A DNA stretch of 64,000 nt from Sporomusa sp. KB1 (GCF_007830295.1 NZ_VLKC01000002.1:201552-265551), one strand, 5' to 3'. Positions 1 to 9,972 are shown, counted from the first letter of the stretch. Translations and numbers: made by a program. Notes: generated by a model from the sequence alone, not told the origin.

Positions 1-556
1 TTGGCATATAGCATTGCTGAGCACCTGGCTCGAACCAGTTTGGCGTTCCGAACACACTGGCGAACCTTCTAACACTGCCAAATTCCGGATTTCCGCCACC
101 GCCGGTAGTACAAAGAACGGCCTCTGCTCCATACTTTTCACGAATTTCCATAAGTTTCTTAGCAATTGTATCAATCGCCTCTTCCCATGAGACACGCTTC
201 CATTTGTTCTCACCCCGCTCACCAACACGAACCATTGGGTACTTGTTGCGGTTGGGATTATAAAGAGCCTGTAGGCCGGCAAGCCCTTTGGCACACACCT
301 TGCCTCTGGTCATTGGCTGATCCGGATCGCCTTCCAGCTTTATCAGGCGGCCATCTTTCACATGGGCCAGGATACCACACTTGCCGATACACCCTCGGCA
401 ACATGTCCTGATGACCTTTGTCGCCGCTGTTTTCGCAGGCTCCTCTGCGGCTTCACCTCGCATGAATCCCTTCAACGAGCCGCTGAACGATGCCGCAATC
501 CCGGTTATGGCAGTCGCTTTGAGGAACTGTCTTCTGTTAAGTACTAGTTGTTTCAT
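1..556 (-). CDS. Tat-exported molybdopterin oxidoreductase, 5' part (cut by window edge)
   Basis: The frame is open from an ATG at 556 to the window edge, giving about 185 residues. The N-terminus carries a twin-arginine motif (NRRQFLK, residues 7-13) and a hydrophobic stretch, so export by Tat is expected. A [4Fe-4S] cysteine pattern follows (TCCRGCIGKCG near residue 50 and GKVCAKG near residue 85), then the typical WEEAIDTIAKKL segment of DMSO-reductase-family enzymes. A GAGGAGAG ribosome site lies just upstream of the ATG. The substrate cannot be told from this part. It sits behind a sigma-54 promoter and downstream of an AcoR-like activator in the same orientation, so the activator probably controls it. 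Family assignment is firm; the specific enzyme is unknown. Confidence 0.88.
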   Translation of the reverse strand, partial: MKQLVLNRRQFLKATAITGIAASFSGSLKGFMRGEAAEEPAKTAATKVIRTCCRGCIGKCGILAHVKDGRLIKLEGDPDQPMTRGKVCAKGLAGLQALYNPNRNKYPMVRVGERGENKWKRVSWEEAIDTIAKKLMEIREKYGAEAVLCTTGGGGNPEFGSVRRFASVFGTPNWFEPGAQQCYMP

Positions 557-681
557 CTGTTCTCTCCTCTACCGCTAAATAATCAGGTATGAACCTCTTC
601 ATATGTCAGCTGAACCACTCACCTTCTTTCAGTAAAATCATGTCTTTAGCGATTGTTGCTTGGCAAGCCCTATATATTAAT

Positions 682-697
682 TGCAAGTTCAATGCCA
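682..697 (-). promoter_or_regulatory. sigma-54 (-24/-12) promoter of the molybdopterin oxidoreductase
   Basis: On the minus strand the sequence reads TGGCATTGAACTTGCA, matching the consensus TGGCAC-N5-TTGCA with one mismatch and exact GG/GC spacing. It lies about 125 nt upstream of the oxidoreductase start. Confidence 0.8.
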
Positions 698-710
698 ACT
701 GTCCCTCACC

Positions 711-738
711 CGCAAAAGCTGGTATAGCAGCTTTTGCG
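711..738. promoter_or_regulatory. perfect inverted repeat, possible enhancer site
   Basis: CGCAAAAGCTG is followed after 6 nt by CAGCTTTTGCG, an 11-bp perfect inverted repeat directly upstream of the -24 element. It could bind the AcoR-like activator encoded next door, although it is closer to the promoter than a typical enhancer. No T-run follows it, so a terminator is less likely. Confidence 0.5.
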
Positions 739-955
739 GACTATCGTTTCAGCTTATTTAGTAAAAAATTTAAACTTTTTTCTCAAATTTAAACTTTTAG
801 TAAAAAGCTCCACCCGTTTTCAAAATGGTACCAGAACATATAAAATGCATTTTTCATATACATAAAAAAACACTCCCAGCTCTTTTACCATAAAACTGGA
901 AGTGATGATTTCTTATCCTATTTTAAGTTCGTGTCTAGCCCTGAAAATACCTGAT

Positions 956-3034
956 TTAAATTCTCATATTGTAATCTTTTATCTTTCTATATAATGTAGC
1001 CTTAGATATTTCCAGCAAATCAGCTGCCAGGGGAATATTATTATTCGTCCGCATTAGCGCAATCTGTATTCCTGTTTTTTCCCAGCTCTCCATCGAAAGT
1101 AGGGCATTTTCCCTTTCAGCTGCACTTTTTCTATCAAGCTCGCCAGACTTCTCCTTCAATATGGTATCAGGCAGACATTCCAGCGTGATGGTATTATCCT
1201 GGCTGACATTTATGGCATAAATCATAGCGTTTTCTAATTGCCGGACATTTCCCGGCCAACTATAGCTTAGTATTTTTCCCTTGGCAGCAGCATTTACCTG
1301 AGGAACTTGGCGGCCAATCTTTTTGCAATATTTTTCGATAAAATAATTACTGAGGATTTCGACATCATTTTCTCTTTCCCGTAGCGATGGCAGCTTTATA
1401 GTTAAAACCGATAAGCGAAAAAAAAGATCTTCGCGGAACAAACCCGCTTCTATTACTTTGTCCAAATCTTTATTGGTAGCAGCAATTATATTAAAATCAA
1501 CTTTTTTATAGTTCCGGCCACCTATGCGCATAACCTGCTTATTATCTATAACTCTTAATAAAACCGGTTGAAGTTCCAGCGGCATATCCCCAATTTCATC
1601 CAGAAAAAGTGTACCTCCATTAGCCAACTCAATTTTCCCTGGCCGGCCGTTTCGATCAGCACCAGTAAAACTGGCGCCTTCATAGCCAAACAATTCACTT
1701 TCAATCAAGTCTCGCGGCAGCGCAGAACAATTAACCGCTATAAACGGACCCTGCGGACAACACTTATTATGAATAGCCTGGGCAAACATTTCTTTGCCTG
1801 TTCCACTTTCCCCCAACAATGAAATGGTTTCCTGCAAACCAGCAAATCGCTTTCCCAGCTCAATCGCTTTTTTCATGGCCTTACTCTCACCGATTATATC
1901 GGCAAAATGATAGCTTGCCATGGCGCCTGATCTACGGTTTACCATAGCATTGATTTTTTTTACATGATTGAATCTGAGTATCGCTCCGGTTAATTGGCAG
2001 GTATCTTGATTTAAAACCGGATGAATATCTATAATATAAGGTTGTTCATCGTGATTTGTGCAAATAATTTCTTCAATACTGGTTTTTTCCCCTTTAGAAA
2101 TAAATTTCATAAGATTAGAATTTTCATCCAGAAAGTCCCTAATATTTTTCTTGGCCATTAGATTTGGCTCCAAATTAAAAATCCGCAGACCCTGCTGATT
2201 CATTCGAATTATCTGACCTGTTTGATTTACGTTGACAATACCTTCATCGATGCAATCCAGAGTGGCTTCAAGTGTATCATGCGCTAGTCTAAGATCATTA
2301 TTGACAGAACTTATGTACTGATTATTTTTTTTAAGCTCAATTTGAACTTGAATGGCTTCTGCCATCGCCATAATTAGGCCCAGAGTGTGAATACACAACT
2401 TTTGATAATTGCTGTCAAAGGTTGGATTAATCAACTCCTGATTCAGCACCAGGGTAGCAATTACTTCGCCTTTCGCGTCCAATATGGGAGCCGATGATCC
2501 AATCATATTTTTAAAAGCAACGCAATACTGCTCCGGCCCGATTATCTGTATTGGACGTTTATACCGCATACTTAATACATGAGCACAAGTTCCAACTGTA
2601 CTTTCATTGCGAATTATTCCTGGTTTACCCACAAGCCAGCCAGAGTCTTTGTTTTGATACATAACGCCATTATATAGCAGTGACACGCCATCTTTATCAA
2701 ATAAATACAGTGAGTAACCTGAAGAATCCGCCAGTTTTTTAAAAGAGTTAAAAAAATTTTGGGTAATATCTATCAGCAGCTTATTTTTTTGCAAAACCAT
2801 CTCAAGTTCTTCACTATCTAAGTACTTACAAATTAGCGGCTCAAAAGGATTTACCCCTAATCTGCGAGATCTGATCCAGGATTCAGCCACAGCCTGATCC
2901 ATATAAGGAAAATTACACGGATTTTCTAAGTCATTTTTTAAAAAACGTTCCTTGTTTTGTGTCATAGCCTCCCAGCGTTCTTTAGTTACAAATTGGAGTC
3001 CATTCAACGCTGCTGAATAATTTTCGCCAATCAT
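956..3034 (-). CDS. AcoR-like sigma-54-dependent transcriptional activator
   Basis: The product is a 692-residue enhancer-binding protein. An N-terminal GAF-like sensor region (about residues 60-220) is followed by a PAS region (about 250-360), an AAA+ sigma-54 interaction domain with Walker A GESGTGKE and Walker B GGTLFLDEIGD, and a C-terminal Fis-type helix-turn-helix (PLAADLLEISKATLYRKI). The sigma-54 contact loop reads ASFTGA instead of the usual GAFTGA. I chose the ATG at 3034 over a TTG at 3061 because GGAAGGACGG lies just before it. It is transcribed toward the molybdopterin oxidoreductase, whose promoter is of the -24/-12 type, so it is the probable activator. The effector is unknown. 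Confidence 0.88.
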   Translation of the reverse strand: MIGENYSAALNGLQFVTKERWEAMTQNKERFLKNDLENPCNFPYMDQAVAESWIRSRRLGVNPFEPLICKYLDSEELEMVLQKNKLLIDITQNFFNSFKKLADSSGYSLYLFDKDGVSLLYNGVMYQNKDSGWLVGKPGIIRNESTVGTCAHVLSMRYKRPIQIIGPEQYCVAFKNMIGSSAPILDAKGEVIATLVLNQELINPTFDSNYQKLCIHTLGLIMAMAEAIQVQIELKKNNQYISSVNNDLRLAHDTLEATLDCIDEGIVNVNQTGQIIRMNQQGLRIFNLEPNLMAKKNIRDFLDENSNLMKFISKGEKTSIEEIICTNHDEQPYIIDIHPVLNQDTCQLTGAILRFNHVKKINAMVNRRSGAMASYHFADIIGESKAMKKAIELGKRFAGLQETISLLGESGTGKEMFAQAIHNKCCPQGPFIAVNCSALPRDLIESELFGYEGASFTGADRNGRPGKIELANGGTLFLDEIGDMPLELQPVLLRVIDNKQVMRIGGRNYKKVDFNIIAATNKDLDKVIEAGLFREDLFFRLSVLTIKLPSLRERENDVEILSNYFIEKYCKKIGRQVPQVNAAAKGKILSYSWPGNVRQLENAMIYAINVSQDNTITLECLPDTILKEKSGELDRKSAAERENALLSMESWEKTGIQIALMRTNNNIPLAADLLEISKATLYRKIKDYNMRI

Positions 3035-3325
3035 GTTTACCGTCCTTCCATATGTCAACAAAGCGCTCTAACCAAGTGAGCTATACCCCGTATGAACTTG
3101 TTATTCGTATCTGCCATAAAGCACCACTTCAGACGAAAACTAATAATACAGCACAAAATAAAATTATGGACCTGTCGGGAATGATCCAATTCCGTAGAAA
3201 TTGACCGACCTTATCCATTAATTACCCCTCCATGGTTTGCCTACTAACTTCTAGTTCTACTAAATGTAGCAAAAATCCTACATCTACTTCCGATTAACGT
3301 AATTCTAAGCCCACAAAGTAAAAAA

Positions 3326-3367
3326 ATGGGGCCACGTTGAAACGTAAGAGTTTCAGCCTGGCTCCAT
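3326..3367 (-). terminator. stem-loop terminator after the AEC transporter
   Basis: ATGGGGCCA pairs with TGGCTCCAT, with an inner GTTGAAAC/GTTTCAGC stem. On the minus strand it is followed by a run of Ts, and it sits about 70 nt beyond the stop of the transporter gene. Confidence 0.65.
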
Positions 3368-3436
3368 TGGTATTTTTAAACGCATTTGTCAGGAAGGGAC
3401 AGCGAGAGGATTTGCTCTCCCCTCTAAACTGAAGTT

Positions 3437-4399
3437 TTAAACAGGAAATAAAAATTGCGCTGCATAAATAGCTACTGTCAGGGTAATGGCACTAAAAAGT
3501 GTTGAAAGCATGACAGCCTGTGAGGCAAAATCTGAGCAGCTATCACATTCAACCGCTATCAGTGCGGTATTGACAGCAGTAGGAACCGCGTGGGCAATAA
3601 ATACCGCTTGGGCAACAACACCAGTTAAACCCAGCAAGTGGATATAGCTAAGCGCCAGCAATGGGCCAATGATAAGCTTAATAAAAACAGAAAGATGAAC
3701 ATCTACATTTTTAAGATCGAAGTTAGTTTTGGAAAGTTGGACCCCTAAGGTTATCAAAGCCATTGGAACAAGTCCATTTTTCAGATATTCTAAGGTTGAC
3801 CAAAGGGGAGTTGTCGTAATATCAAGCTGTATACTTTTGAGAAAAAGCGCAAGTGGTATGGCGTATATTGAAGGCATCTTCAAAATTGTCTTAACAGAAT
3901 CTCCTTTACTGCTGTTAGCCCTGCCGGCATTAAAAAAGCCCAATGTATTTACAGATATATTCTGTATAACAAGAATAATAATCTGGGCAGTGATCGCCTC
4001 ATTGAGATAGGGCATTTTCCCATCAATTACAAACGGAGCACTACCGAAAACAAGGGTTATCAGCGAAACGCCAATATTACCGGAATTATTAAACATAATG
4101 GAATTCTTAAAAGCATTGGTAAGACCTAGATCATATTTGCGAAATTTAGCAATGATTCGGGCAATCATGTCGTTGGTTATAAGCATCAGTACTCCAAAAA
4201 GAAGGACTTTTAGCATACTCACTTTAAGGTCTGTTGTATATAAATTCACAAAAATGAATGCTGGTACAAACAAGTAAAACATTAATTTACTTAAGCTAAA
4301 TATATGTAAATCAAACTTTTTACTAAGTAAAAATCCTAAACTGATCAATAAAAATATCGGTATAATATTATGACTCAATATGTGAAAAAAAATAGACAT
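3437..4399 (-). CDS. AEC family transporter (auxin efflux carrier-like permease)
   Basis: The product has about 320 residues and is almost entirely hydrophobic, with about ten predicted membrane segments arranged as two halves, as in the AEC family (MleP/YwkB type). The motif NSIMFNNSGNIGVSL matches the conserved asparagine-rich signature of the family, and the C-terminal half has HAVPTAVNTALIA. The ATG at 4399 has AGGAG 9 nt upstream, so I prefer it to a TTG at 4408. Such permeases usually export or exchange organic acids; the substrate is not predictable here. It is a single-gene unit divergent from kdpD and has its own terminator. Confidence 0.82.
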   Translation of the reverse strand: MSIFFHILSHNIIPIFLLISLGFLLSKKFDLHIFSLSKLMFYLFVPAFIFVNLYTTDLKVSMLKVLLFGVLMLITNDMIARIIAKFRKYDLGLTNAFKNSIMFNNSGNIGVSLITLVFGSAPFVIDGKMPYLNEAITAQIIILVIQNISVNTLGFFNAGRANSSKGDSVKTILKMPSIYAIPLALFLKSIQLDITTTPLWSTLEYLKNGLVPMALITLGVQLSKTNFDLKNVDVHLSVFIKLIIGPLLALSYIHLLGLTGVVAQAVFIAHAVPTAVNTALIAVECDSCSDFASQAVMLSTLFSAITLTVAIYAAQFLFPV

Positions 4400-4557
4400 G
4401 CTGGACAACTCCTATTCTAAAACAGTAAATATGTATTGTATTGTCCCACTGTTCACCTGTTTAGTCAAGATGATTAGAATAAAATTCACCAACTCTTTCT
4501 TTTGAAATAGGAGTATACTTAGAGATAATTAATTCAGAAAGGACTATTACGAAATTC

Positions 4558-7221
4558 ATGAAACAAATAGTAGAACCCCGGGGTAGTTTGACGGTTTTTT
4601 TAGGAGCCGCTCCTGGAGTTGGTAAAACCTATACAATGCTTGAGGCCGCCCACCAACGGCTTAATGAAGGTTATGATGTAGCTGTTGCCTGGGTAGAAAC
4701 ACACGGTATGCCTGAAACAGAGCGGCTGCTGGAAGGACTGCCACAAATACCGGCACGCTTTGGTAATCTTCAAGGCAAGATTTCCCCTGAGCTGGATATT
4801 GATGTCATTCTCAAACGAAAACCAAAGCTGGTCCTGGTAGATGAATTAGCCCATGCCAATATTCCTGGTTCCCGCCATGTCCGTCGTTTTCAGGATGTGG
4901 AAGAACTTCTTACCGCTGGTATTAATGTTTATACAACACTTAACATTCAGCATATCGAAAGTTTAAATGATATTGTTGCCCAGATAACCGGGGTTATCGT
5001 TAAAGAGACCGTTCCTGACCGTATTCTTGAAAAAGCAGCTAGTGTCCAGCTTATTGATATTCCTCCTCAAGAATTGCTTAAGCGTCTAAAAGAAGGCAAG
5101 GTCTATGTTCCTCCTCAGAACGAACAAGCCATGCGTAAATTTTTCCGTACAGGTAACATTAATGCCTTGCGGGAAATGTCTTTACGCTTTACAGCCAGCC
5201 GCGTGGACAAAGATATGAGTGAATATATGCACGAGCACAAAATAGAGGGACCATGGCCAGCAGCAGGTCGCGTAATGGTATGTGTTAGTGCCAGTCCCTT
5301 CTCGGCGCAATTAATCAGAGCTGCACACCGGTTAGCCGCAGGTATACAGGCTGAACTAGTGGCCGTCCATATTGAGACACCTGCCCGCCGCTTTCCGGCA
5401 GGCGACAGGGAGCGAGACAGGGTAACCAGAAATATGCGGCTTGCGGAAGATCTTGGAGCCAAGCCGTTGACAATCGTCGGAGAAAATCTTGTTCAGGAAA
5501 TTATTGAAGCAGCCTGTGTTCAAAATGTTTCAGCTATCGTTATCGGTAAACCTCAACACAGCCGTCTATGGGAGCTTTGGCACGGTTCGTTAGTTGATAA
5601 ACTAATTCGAAATAGTGACGGTATAAATATTTATGTAATCCGGGGTGCCGCTGAACAAGACCCCGATAACGGTATTCGAACAACGCCAAAAGAAGAAGGG
5701 TTTAATTGGCGTCAATATATTGGCGGACTAGCCATGACTATGTTAGCCACACTGTTTTCTCTGTTTTTTGAGGAAAAAACGGGACTCATCAACATTGCCT
5801 TGCTATACCAGCTCCCGGTAATTATGAGTGCTTTCTGGTGGGGAAGATGGCCTTCTTATTTTACGGCACTATGCGGACTAGCGGCATTTGATTTTTTGTT
5901 TGTACCGCCAACTTTGACTTTCACAATTGCCGATATTCACTATCTTTGGAGTTTTATAATCTTTTTGATTATGGCCTTTGTAATTGGCGGTCGAACAGAG
6001 TTATTACGCAGCGAGGCAGCTTCTGCCCGTCAACGTGAACGAAGTACCCGTGCTCTTTATCAGTTTAGCAGGGAAATTGCTGGTATTATTGATTTAGAAC
6101 TGATTTCTCAACAATTAGTAAAACAAGCTGCTGAAACTGTAGGTAGATCTGTTGTTGTGATGCTGCCAGACAATTCAGGACAGCTAGCTATACGGGCTGA
6201 AAGTTATCCGGGAATAAATAGGAATAAGAAAACTCTGCAAAAAACAATCGAGATAGCTGCTGCTGCTTGGAGTTTCAAACATGGTCAGGCAGCTGGCCGG
6301 TCGACTGATACACTTTCGGACGCCATGTATTTATATATTCCACTCAAAACTACCGACAATATTGTAGGCGTTTTAGGAGTACATGTAAAAGAAAACAATG
6401 TACTACCAGAGGAGAAACGCCTAATTGATGCCTGGACCGGACTGGCGGCCATTGCCGTAGAACGCGTAAAGCTGGCAGAACAGGCCAGGGGCGCATCCTT
6501 GCTTTTAGAAGCAGACCGATTGCGCACAGCACTATTTAACTCTATTTCTCATGAACTAAGAACACCGCTAGCCTCCATTATTGGCTCTGTTTCCACACTT
6601 GTGGAAGCGGAAGATATGTATTCTAAGGCCGCCAGACGTGAACTGCTGGAAACGATTCAAGACGGAGCCGCAAGAATGGAGCGAATTGTAGCTAACCTTT
6701 TGGATACAGCCCGTCTTGAGAGCGGAATGATGCAGCTTAAAATTGATTGGTGTGATATCGAAGACATCATAGGAACTTCGCTTAACAGGCTTAGAGAAAC
6801 AACAAAGCGGTATACACTAACTGTGAATGTAGCTCCTGCGCTTCCGATGTTGAAAGCTGACTGCGTCTTATTAGAACAGGTCTTGATTAACATAATCGAC
6901 AATGCCCTGAAATATTCCCCCCATGACAGTGAAATCCTGATCAGAGCTGAACCAAAAGCAGGAACTGTTGTAATCTCGGTTTCCGATAACGGCGTAGGCA
7001 TACCTGAAGAAGACCTTAGCAAGGTCTTCGATAAATTTTATCGGATACAGCAGCCCAAACATGTCAGCGGTACCGGGTTGGGTTTATCAATATGCAAAGG
7101 CATCATTGAAGCGCACGGAGGCTTGATTTGGGCGGAAAGAAGACCTAGCGGGGGAACCACGATTCGGTTTCAAGTTCCGGTGGCGGAGGAAGTCGTGATC
7201 CCGGAAAGGATAGTGAAGTAA
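4558..7221 (+). CDS. kdpD: sensor histidine kinase KdpD (K+ sensing)
   Basis: This is a full-length KdpD of 887 residues. The N-terminal KdpD domain (about 10-220) has Walker A GAAPGVGKT and DELAHAN; a UspA-like domain follows (about 235-360); then four membrane segments (about 395-480), a GAF-like region (about 510-640), a HisKA domain with SISHELRTPL (His665) and a HATPase domain (IDNALKYS near 779, GTGLGLSICKG near 838). KdpD senses low K+ or osmotic stress and phosphorylates KdpE. No kdpFABC genes lie beside it. Instead kdpE follows after 3 nt and then a KimA-type K+ importer, so its job here is probably control of that importer. Confidence 0.95.
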   Translation: MKQIVEPRGSLTVFLGAAPGVGKTYTMLEAAHQRLNEGYDVAVAWVETHGMPETERLLEGLPQIPARFGNLQGKISPELDIDVILKRKPKLVLVDELAHANIPGSRHVRRFQDVEELLTAGINVYTTLNIQHIESLNDIVAQITGVIVKETVPDRILEKAASVQLIDIPPQELLKRLKEGKVYVPPQNEQAMRKFFRTGNINALREMSLRFTASRVDKDMSEYMHEHKIEGPWPAAGRVMVCVSASPFSAQLIRAAHRLAAGIQAELVAVHIETPARRFPAGDRERDRVTRNMRLAEDLGAKPLTIVGENLVQEIIEAACVQNVSAIVIGKPQHSRLWELWHGSLVDKLIRNSDGINIYVIRGAAEQDPDNGIRTTPKEEGFNWRQYIGGLAMTMLATLFSLFFEEKTGLINIALLYQLPVIMSAFWWGRWPSYFTALCGLAAFDFLFVPPTLTFTIADIHYLWSFIIFLIMAFVIGGRTELLRSEAASARQRERSTRALYQFSREIAGIIDLELISQQLVKQAAETVGRSVVVMLPDNSGQLAIRAESYPGINRNKKTLQKTIEIAAAAWSFKHGQAAGRSTDTLSDAMYLYIPLKTTDNIVGVLGVHVKENNVLPEEKRLIDAWTGLAAIAVERVKLAEQARGASLLLEADRLRTALFNSISHELRTPLASIIGSVSTLVEAEDMYSKAARRELLETIQDGAARMERIVANLLDTARLESGMMQLKIDWCDIEDIIGTSLNRLRETTKRYTLTVNVAPALPMLKADCVLLEQVLINIIDNALKYSPHDSEILIRAEPKAGTVVISVSDNGVGIPEEDLSKVFDKFYRIQQPKHVSGTGLGLSICKGIIEAHGGLIWAERRPSGGTTIRFQVPVAEEVVIPERIVK

Positions 7222-7224
7222 TTT

Positions 7225-7911
7225 ATGCACAAAGGAATGCGGGTTCTGATTATTGATGATGAACCACAGATTAGAAAACTATTAAAGGTTGCTCTTGGCG
7301 CACATGGGTACGATATTGATGAATCAGCAACCGGGGCTGATGGTATCAGCCGGACGGCTACTTTTAAACCGGACATACTAATCATTGATTTAGGACTACC
7401 TGATATAGATGGCAAAGATGTAGTTAAATCGATCCGGGAATGGTCACAAACCCCCATTATTGTGTTAACGGCACGCGATCAAGAACAAGAGAAGATCGAT
7501 GCCCTTGATGCTGGCGCTGATGATTATGTAACTAAACCATTTAGTGTCGGAGAGCTCATGGCCAGGATGCGGGTATCGCTAAGGCGGGCGGCATCCTCAG
7601 AACATGAGCCTGTTATAACCTGCGGCGATCTTGTTGTTGATCTGGTGCAAAGACGTGTAACGGTAGCCGAAAGGGAAATAAAACTGACACCAACCGAATA
7701 TGAGCTAATCAAAATTTTAGCCCAGCACCGGGGACGGGTATTAACCCACAAGCAGTTATTAAAAGCTGTTTGGGGTACGGCCTACAATGAAGATACTCAC
7801 TATATCCGGGTATATATCGGGCAACTTCGCCGAAAAATTGAAGATAACCCGACGCAGCCGCGCCATATTATTACCGAATCAGGAGTTGGTTACCGGTTAA
7901 TGGATCATTAA
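7225..7911 (+). CDS. kdpE: response regulator KdpE
   Basis: The product is an OmpR/PhoB-type response regulator of 228 residues. The receiver domain has the acidic pair in IIDDEP, the phospho-acceptor in DILIIDLGLPD (about Asp53) and the conserved lysine in YVTKPF. The C-terminal winged helix (about 130-225) carries the LTPTEYELIKIL and HYIRVYIGQLRRKI signatures typical of KdpE. It starts 3 nt after the kdpD stop, so both are cotranscribed. A box closely resembling the E. coli KdpE operator lies 20 nt downstream of its stop, in front of the K+ importer gene. Confidence 0.94.
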   Translation: MHKGMRVLIIDDEPQIRKLLKVALGAHGYDIDESATGADGISRTATFKPDILIIDLGLPDIDGKDVVKSIREWSQTPIIVLTARDQEQEKIDALDAGADDYVTKPFSVGELMARMRVSLRRAASSEHEPVITCGDLVVDLVQRRVTVAEREIKLTPTEYELIKILAQHRGRVLTHKQLLKAVWGTAYNEDTHYIRVYIGQLRRKIEDNPTQPRHIITESGVGYRLMDH

Positions 7912-7930
7912 CCAGCTTGTTTCACGGTTC

Positions 7931-7947
7931 TTTATACTTTCTTTACA
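7931..7947 (+). promoter_or_regulatory. KdpE-like operator upstream of kimA
   Basis: TTTATACTTTCTTTACA differs at one position from the operator repeat TTTATACTTTTTTTACA that I recall for the E. coli kdpFABC promoter. It lies in the 132-nt gap between kdpE and the importer gene. Regulation by the adjacent KdpE is inferred from this match and the gene order. Confidence 0.65.
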
Positions 7948-8043
7948 TCATTGGGCTATTTCTTGACGACATCTTTGCTACTGAAAAGGGTACAATATAT
8001 CTGTCTACAAAGGAAATAACATCAATGATTGAGAGGCGTATAT

Positions 8044-9885
8044 ATGTACCATCAGCTAAGAAAGTTATTTATTGGTCGTCCATTGCATAACCGTGAGCTC
8101 TCCGCTGAGCATTTGCCCAAGTGGAAAGCGCTATCCATCTTTTCCTCCGACGCGCTCTCGTCGGTTGGTTACGGACCGGAGCAAATTGCTGTCACTTTGG
8201 CTGTACCGGGGTTACTGCTTTATGGCTACATTGGCTATGTTGCTGCCGCTATTTTAGTGTTGCTAGCTATTGTTACTATTTCTTACGTCCAGGTATCCCA
8301 GGCTAATCCCGGGGGTGGCGGCTCGTACGCCATAGCCATGAATAATATTGGAGAATTTCCCGCACTGGTTGCTGCTGCCTCTTTATTTGCCGATTATACC
8401 TTGACAGTAGCTGTTAGTGTTTCCTCTGGAACAGAAGCTTTACTCTCTGCCTTTCCCGCTCTCATCAGTTCAGAAGTCACTATCGATTTATGTGTCTTGT
8501 TCGGTATCTTAATGATTGTTAACCTACGGGGTGTAAGGGAATCCTCCAATGTTTTTGTACTGCCCACCTATCTGTTTGTACTCAGCATATTTGTCCTAAT
8601 TATTGTAGGGGTTTATCAAGCTTTTACCGGTATAGCTCCTGCCATTCCTGCCGAATCTACTGGGCGGCAGCCCTTTGATTGGATGGTATTAGCGCTATTG
8701 CTGCGCGCTTTTGCTAGTGGCTGTAGCTCAATGACAGGTATTGAAGCTATCTCCAACGGCGTTCCCATGTTTCAAAAACCACAGGCCGCTAATGCCATCA
8801 AGACAACCTTTTTTATGGCCGGAATGTTAGCTATTATGCTGGCCGGAACTACCTTTTTAATTCTCCATAATCATATCTTGCCCCAGGAAAACGTAACCAT
8901 GCTTTCTCTGTTAGCAGAAGAAACGTTAGGGCGTGGCTGGATGTACTATTTCCTCCAACTGGCAACCATGCTGGTACTATATTTAGCAGCCAACACCTCC
9001 TATAACGGATTGCCTTTGTTGTTATCGATACTGGCGAGAGATGGTTATATGCCACGCTATTTGGGGACAAGAGGAGAACGGTTAAGTTTTTCTAATGGTA
9101 TTATTCTTTTGAGTGTATTTGCCGGAGCATTGATTGCCGGCTTTGGCGGTAATGTAGAGCATTTGATTTCTCTGTATGCTATTGGAGTATTTCTCTCCTT
9201 TACTATTGCCCAAACGGCCCTGGTTGTTCATTGGCAGCGAGAAAGAGGGGCAAAATGGCAAATACGGGCAATTATAAATGCTTTCGGCGCTGCTATTACC
9301 GGACTTGTTGTATTGATTATTGCAATTACAAAATTTTTTTATGGTGCCTGGATTGTACTACTGTTCATTCCTGCTATGATATACGTATTTAAAGCCATCA
9401 AACAGCACTATACTGATATGGCTGAGCAATTGCACTTATCAATTGCTGATTGGGAATCCTTAGAACAAGGGCCAAAAGGGAAAAATACAGTTGTAGTCCC
9501 CGTATCGAGTCCCACTAGTGTTGTAGTTCAGACAATGAGATACGCTCATTCCATTAGTACAGATGTTATTGCTTTACACATTACTACTGACCGGGAAATG
9601 GGCCGTAAGGTAGAGGAAAAGTGGAAGCTATGGGATCCCGGAGTACGATTGATAACTGTATATTCCCCTTATCGTCTTGTTATTCAACCGATCATCCATT
9701 TTGTTGAAAAGTTACAAAGTAATAAAGCTGCTGAAGATTTTATTACGATTTTGATTCCTGAATTTGAAACTAAGAGATGGTGGCATAGATTCCTTCATAA
9801 TCAAACAGGGTGGATATTACGGACTTTACTCATACTAAAGAAAGATGTAGTGGTAACCACCATTCCCTATCACCTTAAAAAGTAG
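8044..9885 (+). CDS. kimA: KimA-type potassium importer (APC superfamily)
   Basis: The product has 613 residues, close to Bacillus subtilis KimA (YdaO, 607). It has about twelve membrane segments in the first 450 residues and a cytoplasmic C-terminal domain. The N-terminus (FLIGRPL-like, then SSDALSSVGYG), the QANPGGGGSY motif, GCSSMTGIEAISNG, LARDGYMPR and the C-terminal HNQTGW...TIPYHLKK ending all match this family. KimA imports K+ with high affinity and is often controlled by c-di-AMP. The ATG at 8044 follows a TGAGAGG ribosome site. The 5' leader is too short for a ydaO c-di-AMP riboswitch; a KdpE-like box is there instead. Confidence 0.92.
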   Translation: MYHQLRKLFIGRPLHNRELSAEHLPKWKALSIFSSDALSSVGYGPEQIAVTLAVPGLLLYGYIGYVAAAILVLLAIVTISYVQVSQANPGGGGSYAIAMNNIGEFPALVAAASLFADYTLTVAVSVSSGTEALLSAFPALISSEVTIDLCVLFGILMIVNLRGVRESSNVFVLPTYLFVLSIFVLIIVGVYQAFTGIAPAIPAESTGRQPFDWMVLALLLRAFASGCSSMTGIEAISNGVPMFQKPQAANAIKTTFFMAGMLAIMLAGTTFLILHNHILPQENVTMLSLLAEETLGRGWMYYFLQLATMLVLYLAANTSYNGLPLLLSILARDGYMPRYLGTRGERLSFSNGIILLSVFAGALIAGFGGNVEHLISLYAIGVFLSFTIAQTALVVHWQRERGAKWQIRAIINAFGAAITGLVVLIIAITKFFYGAWIVLLFIPAMIYVFKAIKQHYTDMAEQLHLSIADWESLEQGPKGKNTVVVPVSSPTSVVVQTMRYAHSISTDVIALHITTDREMGRKVEEKWKLWDPGVRLITVYSPYRLVIQPIIHFVEKLQSNKAAEDFITILIPEFETKRWWHRFLHNQTGWILRTLLILKKDVVVTTIPYHLKK

Positions 9886-9972
9886 TCTCCCACTCCTGGT
9901 CCGTCACCTTTACCATGTAGTTAGAAACAACTTTTACTCATACCATTCCTCCACCCGATAATACTACAACAT

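Noticed and set aside
7912..8043. A c-di-AMP (ydaO) riboswitch before kimA.
   Set aside because: The leader is far too short and shows none of the expected helices.
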